12,817 nucleotides of DNA, from assembly GCA_000787465.1 (NCBI GenBank), contig JSYX01000231.1, positions 1 through 12,817 of the forward strand. Reading direction: 5' to 3'. Numbering within the stretch: position 1 is the first letter of the stretch; the number at the start of each line of letters is the position of its first letter. Positions 1-7,503 of the stretch are shown here, piece by piece. Origin of the DNA: Thermomucor indicae-seudaticae. Lineage: Eukaryota; Mucoromycota; Mucoromycetes; Mucorales; Lichtheimiaceae. The translations under genes and the position numbers were made by a program. Below the pieces are notes generated by a model. That model was not told the DNA's origin and ran no database searches. It worked only from the letters and a program-made list of their open reading frames with translations.

Positions 1-49
1 CCAGCCTAACAAAAAAAAATCCGCTACAGTGTTCCACGTTCGACTCCAT

Positions 50-1230
50 ATGGGTTCTGCAGACGACGAATATTCTGTGCAATTCGCTGCTTTTGTACGC
101 CCTGATTGACAGACCGATCATGTGCACTTTTGCCGTGCCTGTTGTTCCTCCTTATTCGCAGAATTTGTGCAGCATGATACGTATAGACTGTTTCACGGAG
201 TGCCCTCTGAGCTCTCTGGTCAAGTCTTTGTCGTCGCCGCCGCTCTGAGCGAATCGGTTTTTTTAGCATATTGTATTTTGCTTCGCAATGGATTACTAGG
301 GCTCCTGTCCAGCATAAGTACAGTAGTCGTGGATACCGATCTTGTCTGCATCAAACGTTTCCAGAAACAGAAATCCCCGCGCTGTCGGCCACGCAAGCAC
401 ATCTCTTGGACGATTTGGCCCGTGCTTAACATGGCGAGCTATTTCGGTACTTACATTCTCGCATAGACGAGTTGTTCAAACTGTTAAAGAAACAAATTTC
501 TCTAGATGATCTCAATCTTCGCGACGATGCAGGAAGAAACACACACAAAAGGCCCTTAAATGTCGACTTAGACGATTTCATGGTTCCTGCTTTTCGAAAT
601 ACTGGGGAATCCTCGGACAATGTACAACAGTTACTGCAAACCGCAAAGTAAGAGTCGACATGTATATTTCCCACCCGCATGTTAGTCTGTCTGATGAAAG
701 AAAAAACAGCATGTTCAACCAGTTCAGACGGCAAATGGTCACGGCCGGGGACCGCGACCAGGAGGAATTTCTGGATAACTTGGTCTCTCAGCTGCTGGAA
801 GAGGCGCAGAGTAACGCCAAAGGACCGCCACCTGCATCGAAACGGTTTATTCAGCTATTGCCTACTGTTCGACGAGACGGCCTGGAAAAGTAAGTCTGCC
901 ACCACATGGGCTGTGGATGTCCGACCCATCTTTCTGTAAACTCTTTCTGCGTCTAAAGAGAAGAGACTTGTATCATATGCAAGGACAACCTCCGGACAAG
1001 CCAGAGCAGCGTGACAAAGATGCCATGGTAAGAGTAGACGGGATTGGCTGTGCTCGATTGGGGGATATGAATCCTGCCTGTTCCATAGCGGTCATTATTT
1101 CGACAAGGACTGCCTTGTACCCTGGCTCGAGCTACACAATACGTGTCCATTATGTCGACATCAAGTGGAAACGGACGAACAGGTCAAAGCGGAAGAGGAG
1201 GAAGAAGCACGGGCCATGATGTATGGATAA
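50..1230 (+). CDS. RNF115/RNF126-type RING E3 ubiquitin ligase, 5' part disrupted or mis-modelled
   Basis: Probable E3 ubiquitin ligase of the RNF115/126 (BCA2) group, whose members pair an N-terminal zinc ribbon with a C-terminal RING and ubiquitinate cytosolic clients. Clean exons are 430-647, 701-889, 959-1027 and 1089-1230; introns are 648-700, 890-958 and 1028-1088, all GT-AG, and the joined frame (205 codons plus stop) is uninterrupted. Just before the RING lies GPPPASK..IQLLPTV, matching the GPPPADK..IQALPTV segment of RNF126. The RING reads C-x2-C (CIIC), CGHYFDKDC, then CPLC, with Asp where His is usual. Upstream, 113-180 encodes a zinc-ribbon-like FCRACCSSLFAEFVQ. The segment from about 350 to 426 (PETEIPALSATQAHLLDDLARA) runs in frame into GELFRYLHSRIDELF, broken only by TAA 427-429. 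From the candidate ATG at 50 there is also a TGA at 107-109. The RING half is firm; the 5' model is not, so this may be a pseudogene. Confidence 0.7.
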
Positions 1231-1540
1231 TCAGCACGAGAATACCTCATGATGGATGCCAGAGTGCAAGGAACAATGACGTGTAGAGCCGAGTGTGGTA
1301 TCGTCAAATTAAAAGAGGCAGTAACAGGATTTATGTATGATCTGTTTGTTTGCGTTTATCGTTAGCCACATGGATCATGGGTTATCATGCAGGCGCCCTT
1401 TGATCTTCATAAAGCTCCGAACAGCGATAGATTGATACCCAGCAGAAGAATGTTTAATCTATCCCGAGCGCGCACATAATTTACTTTAACACACACAGAC
1501 ATTCAGGGTTTGATAGTACGGATGACGAAAGTGATGGAGT

Positions 1541-1560
1541 TGATGCACGTTTATGCATCA
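1541..1560. repeat. 7-bp perfect inverted repeat
   Basis: TGATGCA at 1541-1547 and TGCATCA at 1554-1560 are exact reverse complements separated by 6 nt. They lie in intergenic DNA and could form a small hairpin or be a dyad binding site. The length is within what chance would give in a kilobase of AT-rich sequence. Confidence 0.5.
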
Positions 1561-1691
1561 TGTTCTTTTTAATTTACGTATCGGAATGCATTTCTCGACA
1601 AGTAGTAAGAAACAGAGCATTTCTGAAGGGGAGTTATAAGGGAACATTATGGACTATGACTACCTGTTGCGACTCTTCCCCATGCCGACTT

Positions 1692-1710
1692 AGAGAGAGA
1701 GAGAGAAAGA
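1692..1710. repeat. GA microsatellite
   Basis: An almost pure run of AG dinucleotides in intergenic DNA, ending in GAAAGA. It creates a spurious RERERKK-like open frame on the plus strand. Confidence 0.8.
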
Positions 1711-1870
1711 AGGTAGCCGCACACGCACGCAAAGAAGAGTTGTTTCGATATAAACAAGCGATAAACAGAGAAGCACAGGTCCACATAAATAAAATTCCAA
1801 TCCGGTCTAAATTACACAGGGACGATTCTAATGACATTTTGGGGGGTTTGGAGGGGTTGGCGATGGTAGT

Positions 1871-1900
1871 GATGATGATGATGATGGTATGGAGAGAGAG
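1871..1900. repeat. GAT trinucleotide run followed by GA run
   Basis: Five GAT units (1871-1886) are followed within a few bases by a GA run (1891-1900). This is simple sequence in intergenic DNA, with no sign of coding use. Confidence 0.8.
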
Positions 1901-2155
1901 ATAGAGCTCGCTATGAATCCGAGCGACGTTCCCGCCTAAATGACGAGCCAAGGAATGGGAGCGACACCTTTTTCATGGGAAACTTCATCTATGTGGTTGA
2001 TATGCTGGATTTTTACGTATGCGTATGTACGTTTCTGTTTATGTATGTAAGATCATTGCCACCCATTTTCAATAGTAATAGCTTTTAAGTGATAAAATGG
2101 ATAGATTACTTTTCCATTCTGGCAACCTTTATTTATTTTAAACGCGTTGCAACCG

Positions 2156-2192
2156 CTTCTTCTTCCTTCCTTCCTTCTTCTTATCTTTCCCC
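2156..2192 (+). promoter_or_regulatory. CT-rich tract upstream of the DUF3020 gene
   Basis: A run of almost pure pyrimidines (CTT, TTCC and CCCC units) ends 27 nt before the ATG at 2220. CT-rich tracts just upstream of start codons are common in well-expressed fungal genes and often mark the transcription start area. Its strand and position fit this gene; the regulatory role is inferred. Confidence 0.4.
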
Positions 2193-2219
2193 ATCACTCA
2201 CGTTTCTTACTGCGTTAAC

Positions 2220-3320
2220 ATGGCTACAGGCGAAACAGTATCCAGTCGGATCTTTTCATGCACTCAGTGTCCAAAGAGTAAGTCAGTCCCAGAAATGTCT
2301 TCTTCCAATGAGCTTTCACTAATTCATTCATGACAGTATTCGCTACTCGATCCAACCTGTAGGTGTGATATCCCCGTTCCATTGGAGCCGAGACTGACCT
2401 TCACCTTTAGGAAACGTCATATGGAAAACCCCAATATCCACAATATCCCGTATGTGCGGAGCCGTGACCAGAAGAGATGGAAAGGCCATGCCAAGAAGGT
2501 CGTGTCCAAGGAAGAGACCACAGAAAGGTAACGATGATTGATATCCCGCGAGCCGTCTTGCACTCTAATCACCACTTTTTTGCCCTTTAGAATGCGCAAA
2601 TGGCGAGCGGAGAACCGCGAAAAGAACCGCCAAAATGATCTGCGCTGTCGCGTCTACCGTCTGGCACGACAAAAGTTTGGTGAACAGGACTCTCCGGAGA
2701 AGCAGCAATTCGTACGCGATGAAATCGCTCGACGCCTCGGAAGACGTTTGATGCTCGAACAGCAAAAAGGTAGTAACAACAACAACAATAATGTGCAGCA
2801 GCAACAGCAGCAACTTCCTGCCCGTCAGACACGTCGAAATGCAGTAGACCAAGCATGCAAGGACAATGGTTCATCCAAACCGAATACCAATGACTTGGTC
2901 GAACTTCCGTTCTACAGTGCGCCACAACAAAAGATCGAGCTGCCTTCCATCGGACTGCGGCGACCTTCGCCCGGTCTTCCACCTCTTTCTCCTAGCTGGC
3001 GTAGCCAACGACGGACAAGCAGCAGCAGTATCAGCACCCTCGGCAGCTACGAGCTATTCAACAGGTCTTCTCCGACCTCGATGGATGACGATGATCCTAC
3101 TGCTACTGGCTGCAACACTCATCCAGGTACCGGTTTCATGGCCCTGCCGCCTATGCACACCATGTTGTCCTTCGCCTCTTCCCCGTTTCCTCCTCCTGCC
3201 TTTGACAAGGACACGGATGTTGTGCGTTACGTTGAACATACAAGGATTCTTGACGAATTCGTGGGTGTCGTATTGAATTATGCCGGACATTATCGCACTG
3301 ATGAGCATTCTTCTTCCTGA
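2220..3320 (+). CDS. C2H2 zinc finger plus DUF3020 protein (probable nuclear DNA-binding factor)
   Basis: Likely nuclear DNA-binding or regulatory protein of 308 residues; no specific role is known to me. Exons are 2220-2277, 2337-2358 (only 22 nt), 2411-2527 and 2591-3320, with GT-AG introns of 59, 52 and 63 nt, and all phases fit. Residues 14-37 form a C2H2 finger, CTQCPKIFATRSNL then KRHMENPNIH, with a long H-x6-H spacing. A basic linker follows (RDQKRWKGHAKK). A DUF3020-type block covers roughly residues 66-122 and includes RKWRAENREKNRQNDLRCRV and RLARQKFGE. Next come a six-Asn and a six-Gln run (about 128-140), then a Ser/Pro-rich probably disordered region (about 165-225), and a short helical C-terminus. 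The start sits in a good context (TAACATGG) and follows a CT-rich tract. The domain calls come from sequence memory of the family; the exon model is strong because three splice joins restore one protein. Confidence 0.87.
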
Positions 3321-3849
3321 TTTTGTATGCAACTTGTAATATGCCCCTGTCTTACTTGTCTTTATGACAAATGCACATACCTCTTCTCTCATATCATGCA
3401 CATAGCGCATCTTGATCTAGCCCCGCTTTTTCTGATTTATTTACCTAACGCAAAGACAAGTAAAAAAGAAGACCTTAAGATACACATCACAACAACAAAG
3501 CTGTCCCAAGCACCAAACATTTGCCCTCTTTCTGCTGGTTGCCCAATGCTCCAGAGTGCCATATTGAACTTACGCACGTCCAAACACAAATGCCACTGAA
3601 GTCGTCGCTTAAAGCATTTTGCCACTAACAAAGACTCTCTTTTCCTTGGCATATCTGACTTTATTTAAACCAATGTGCTTCTAACTCTGGGTTTTCTCCA
3701 CTGGTCAAGTACTGGATTTGTAAGTTATGTTTGCACTAGCTGGGAATGCTTCTTTACGTCAACATTAAACCATTTTTGCGCTGGAGACAAAGCAGATTAG
3801 CATCACCACTATGGTATTCCCGCTTTGACGGGGACCAACGACGCATCTG
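3321..3849. other. Intergenic region between two converging loci
   Basis: Holds the 3' ends of the DUF3020 gene (from the left) and of the disrupted minus-strand locus (from the right). AT-rich, with no frame of coding character on either strand. An AATAAA on the minus strand at 3660-3665 is the only clear poly(A)-like signal. Confidence 0.55.
3660..3665 (-). terminator. Candidate poly(A) signal AATAAA
   Basis: Reads AATAAA on the minus strand about 185 nt downstream of the TAA at 3852-3850 that would end the disrupted minus-strand gene. The orientation is right for that gene, but the distance is long and the motif is short. Confidence 0.25.
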
Positions 3850-4972
3850 TTACTGGTACGCGGCTTCGAAGGTGTCCAGTTTTGGATTCAGTGCAAACGG
3901 AGGGAAAGGTTGACCGCCAAGCATGGTGGTGATATCGGCTATGGCGATACAAGCTGTGGCCTCTACGTCGCCTTTTTTTTGTTCTTGTAGGTCGGGCACA
4001 GAGGATTATAGCAAATCGAGCTTTGGTCCTTGTGCGCAATTTTCCATTAACTTCAATTTTTTGTTCTGGGTGAGCAATACGATGAAAGCAGGTTGAGCAA
4101 GTCTGAGAGCCATTGTGTTCGCTCGATATAGCAGCTGTAACATCTCTTTTGTGACGCTTCTCACCAATGCAACGAATCTGCGCTCCTTGCTCGCGATTCG
4201 TTCATATGCTTTTTTTCTTCTTTAACATACGGGCGGCTCTCATTTCCTTCTTATGTCTTTTGGAGTAGCAAAATTCCACGTTGTTCTTAGCCCACCTAGG
4301 CAGTTGTAGGCTCAAGCCAGCGGTAGCATGCATAATGAGGATGTTTTGCAAACCTTGTGGCGCTTCAGCAACTCGTCAACTGTGCTGGCTTCTTTGATTG
4401 CGTTTTCACAGCTCGCGTCCCTTCTGCCTTTTGCACTGCTGGGGAATCATCCCTAAAAATAGGGAATCAAGACACTATTATCGATCCTTCATCGGTTCAA
4501 AAGTAGCTACCTTTCGTTTTACTCTCTTTCGAGCGACAGCGATTTCTGGTTCATTTCTTGGGCTGTTATTATCAAGCATTCCTTGGTAGCGGCTGAAGCA
4601 ACCTCAGAGCGACCTCTTGAGCTTCAGTATCCGTATATTTTGGCCTCGGCTACGGACACCTCACCTCCGGCAAGTGATATAACCGAACCCGTTGCGTATC
4701 CTCCTTGCGCTGCGCGCCAGGGACACCATTTTTCCCTCTTCAGCTGCTTTCTCCTTCTCCACTTTACGCGTGTCGCGGTATTCCCCGTGGTGTTTGCTGC
4801 CGAGGATCACGTTCTGCTGGTCGCTGTGGATGGTGACGACTGCCCCTCTTCGGCGTAATGAATGGCTGCAGTTCGTGCATCGCTCGCAGGACCAAAAACC
4901 ATGCCAATTGCAATACGCTCGGTGTTTTCGTTGCTCGAGCTGTTGATAGACGCGCTGGTCACTTGTTTTCGA
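3850..4972 (-). pseudogene. Disrupted protein-coding locus, family not recognised
   Basis: Divergent from USP14. Several minus-strand segments read like real protein but are not in one frame. 4664-4972 is open for 103 codons, with SCERCTNCSH and KVEKEKAAEEGK; an alternative frame over the same bases gives a Ser/Thr/Ala-rich reading. 4205-4375 gives RWAKNNVEFCYSKRHKKE followed by a basic run. After a one-base shift in a run of seven A's it continues at 4009-4221 as AYERIASKERRFVALV, then SVTKEMLQLLYRANTMALRL, a helical stretch. TAA 4008-4006 interrupts that frame, which then runs on from 4005 to 3853 as GDVEATACIAIADITTMLGG then QPFPPFALNPKLDTFEAAYQ and a stop at 3852-3850. I could not find introns that repair the breaks in phase. 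Either a pseudogene or a gene with homopolymer and base errors in the assembly. The 5' end is undefined. No function is assigned. Confidence 0.5.
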
Positions 4973-5127
4973 CTAAATTCAATGCAATGTACGGAAAAGA
5001 TTATCGACGGGACACCCCGCCTCTTGGAGGGCACGCGGGTGTCCAAAAAACGCGCATGCAAGAAGGAGCTGGACTTGAATCGAGAAAAACGAGTCGTTCC
5101 TCGCAGTTCTCTTCTTAACCCGATCCA

Positions 5128-7372
5128 ATGCCGATAGTGACAGTGAACATCAAGTGGAGCGGCAAAAAGTTCGAAAATCTGGAGCTCGGTGAGCATCGAT
5201 GACGGGAGTAGCATGTTCGGAAAAAAACAGGCTTGCTTAAACGCCCCGTGCAGACACCGATGAGAGCGCCGAGGTTTTCAAGGGCCAAATCTACTCCAAA
5301 ACGGGTGTTCCTCCCGAGCGCCAAAAGATCATGATTAAGGGCGGCATCTTGAAGGTAATACTCGCTTCGCTGGCGGCGACTCGATATTTATGATTGCTGT
5401 CATAGGACGACACGGACCTCAACAAGCTTAATATCAAGAACGTAAAGACAGAGAGAGCCCACCACTCTTTTCTTCTGTCCGCAGCACTAAAAGGCAATCA
5501 AACAGGGACATACCTTTATGATGATGGGCACGGCGGGTGAGCTTCCCAAACCGCCTGAGCAACCTATTCAGTTCTTGGAGGACATGACAGAGGCTCAAGT
5601 GGCCGAAGCGGTGCGTTGGGATATTCAAGGAACCCCATATATCGATTCAGGAACTCATGATCGGTTTTTAGCTCGATATCCCTGCCGGCTTGGAAAACTT
5701 GGGCAACACTTGCTATATGGTTCGTCGCGTAACTCTGGATTATGCATGACAATGAGAGCACTAAAATGGCCATGAATCCTAGAATTCGACTCTTCAATGT
5801 CTCAAGGTGATGCCAGAATTGCAAAGCGCACTGGAAAAGTGAGTATATGGGTGTATATGCAAACGGTACGGAACAACTAAAGACAGAATGAAAAAGGTAC
5901 CAAGGCGGTTTGAACGGTGTAGATAATCGCGGCAACCTCACCGCAAGCCTACGAGATCTGTTCAAAAACATGAGCAAAACGGCAGAGGGATTTCCGCCGC
6001 TTGTCTTTTGGCAGGTAACAAAGGTGGGAACGATTCGTTATCGTTAAGATGACTAAGATCATACGACTAGATGCTTTGCCAATGTTTTCCTCAATTCGCA
6101 CAAAGAGGCCATGGCGGTGTGCCTATGCAACAGGATGCAGAAGAGTGCTGGAGCGAGCTTGTGTCCGTGCTCAGAGCCAAGCTGCCAAAGGAAGACCAGA
6201 CGGGACGTAACTTTATAGAGAAGTACATGACCGGTGAAATGCGCTCAGAGTATGTAGAGCCGAGCCTTCAAACTTGTTACTCTGCGACTCATTTTGGTAT
6301 TAAGACTGAAATGTACCGAGAATCCGGACGAAGAAAAGGTCGTAAATACAGAACCCTTTTCCAAGCTGAGCTGTCACATTTCGAGCTGTAAGTGGTAGTA
6401 GCAAGCGATTGCAGCGCCGTGGCCTTGCCATTCACTTTGCACTTTACACAGCAACGAACTTTATGGTCAATGGGATCAAGGAGGTAAAATAACGGGACAG
6501 AAAAGGATGAATTTCCAACAGAAGGGCTGAATATCCTATAGTCCCTGACAGAAGAGCTTGAAAAGAACTCTCCGACGTTGAACCGCACTGCCAAGTACGA
6601 GCGTGTATCTCGTATCAGTCGATTGCCACAATACCTGCCCATCCAATTCATTCGGTTCTTTTGGAAGCCTGAGCAGCGCATTCGGGCAAAGATTTTACGG
6701 AAAGTCAAGTTTCCACTGAATTTCGACGCGACGGAGCTTTGCACTTCTGAACTTCAGCAGAAATACAGCAAAGCCAAATCAAAATTAAAGGAGATTGAAG
6801 ACAAGAAAGAAGCAAAGAGGCGAGAAGAAAAGCGACGAAAGATTGAGCTGGAGACTTCAGGGTCTTCCAATGTCTCTGCTGAAGCGGAAGCACCAAAACA
6901 AGAAGAAGAGAAAGTCAACTGGGCCGAGTTCCTTGACCCCGAGCTGCTCAAAGATGTTGGCGGAAACCCCACAGGACAGTATGAATTATGTGCGGTGCTG
7001 ACCCATATGGGACGATCTGCCGATTCAGGTATGTTGGCGAACCTGTGAAGAACATTACGATTTTTTTTTTTTTTGCTGACTGTGATGAAGGCCACTATAT
7101 CGCGTGGGTCAAAAAAGCCAACGGTAAGAAGCAGATCATTCTAGCACACTGTATCGATCAAGTTCTAAGTTATTCGTACGCAGACCAGTGGTACAAGTTC
7201 GATGATGACAAGGTGTCAATCGTCAAGGATGCTGATATTGAGCGTCTCGAAGGAGGAGGTGGGCGCCCGTTCTTTCCTGATGCCGTTTTGAGTGACTGTA
7301 CTGATAAATTTACCTGTAGGAGATTGGCATACTGCGTATATTGTTTTGTATAGAGCAAAACAGCTGGAGTAG
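5128..7372 (+). CDS. UBP6: USP14/Ubp6, proteasome-associated ubiquitin C-terminal hydrolase
   Basis: Deubiquitinase that binds the 19S proteasome through its ubiquitin-like domain and trims ubiquitin chains from substrates. Exons: 5128-5188, 5254-5354, 5406-5441, 5506-5610, 5672-5719, 5783-5838, 5897-6014, 6071-6249, 6305-6387, 6452-6483, 6542-7028, 7091-7123, 7184-7258, 7320-7372. The 13 GT-AG introns are 51-65 nt and the joined frame is 488 residues, close to the 494 of human USP14. Residues 1-75 are the ubiquitin-like domain (MPIVTVNIKWSGKKFENLEL...). The USP domain begins LDIPAGLENLGNTCYM with catalytic Cys115. The Gln-Asp segment PMQQDAEECW follows, then ISRLPQYLPIQFIRFFWK, a charged coiled insert (KLKEIEDKKEAKRREEKRRK), SGHYIAWV with His437, and KFDDDKVSIV with Asp453. 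The end GDWHTAYIVLYRAKQLE matches the family. The start follows from the ubiquitin-like fold beginning at residue 1. It is convergent with COG7, 131 nt away. Confidence 0.96.
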
Positions 7373-7503
7373 GGTTAGCTTTTAGATTGCCGTTGCATGT
7401 ACGGAAAGCATTCATCACTTGCAATTTAATGAGCTCACGTTCATAAACACATAACGCTGATATTTACACAGATGGCGTATTATTAAGTTTAGGAAAAAGA
7501 AGT

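Larger units (their letters stand above)
1231..2219. other. Intergenic region with simple repeats, no gene seen
   Basis: No frame here has coding character. Open frames in 1560-1951 are low in complexity and arise from GA and GAT repeats. It contains a 7-bp inverted repeat, a GA tract, a GAT tract and, at its right end, the CT-rich tract that precedes the next gene. The 3' UTR of the RING gene must lie at the left end, but no convincing poly(A) signal is close to its stop; an AATAAA occurs only at 1788-1793. Confidence 0.6.

Noticed and set aside
30..50. T-loop-like GTTCGACTCC suggesting a tRNA 3' end
   Set aside because: The flanking bases cannot pair as a T stem, and no anticodon or D arm is present upstream.
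95..112. Possible 18-nt mini-intron (gtacgc...cag) that would remove the TGA at 107-109
   Set aside because: All other introns here are 51-69 nt. An equally tiny candidate at 422-438 (17 nt) would break the downstream frame. Ultra-short introns are not expected in this lineage.
107..429. Reassigned stop codons (alternative genetic code)
   Set aside because: USP14, COG7 and the DUF3020 protein are long and contain no internal TAA, TGA or TAG, and each ends on a normal stop at the family-expected length.
1560..1951. Open frames of 105-114 codons on both strands
   Set aside because: They are made of GA and GAT simple repeats and have no domain, splice or start support.
2565..2982. Minus-strand frames of 95 and 131 codons
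   Set aside because: They lie inside exon 4 of the DUF3020 gene, and their runs of Leu and Val are the reverse of the Gln and Asn codon runs.
4583..5137. Several plus-strand open frames of 84-91 codons
   Set aside because: The hydrophobic runs mirror Lys/Glu-rich minus-strand sequence; no start context, splice sites or family match. The minus-strand reading is more protein-like.
6250..6391. Read-through of USP14 intron 8 as an alternative coding end
   Set aside because: The intron has no stop, but retention shifts the frame and truncates the USP domain before the His and Asp residues. The spliced form restores the family sequence exactly.
6289..6744. 151-codon minus-strand frame
   Set aside because: It covers USP14 exons 9-11 and the introns between them; USP14 is certain there.
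50..7372. Functional clustering of the two ubiquitin-pathway genes
   Set aside because: An E3 ligase and USP14 about 4 kb apart, separated by an unrelated gene and a broken locus, is most simply coincidence.
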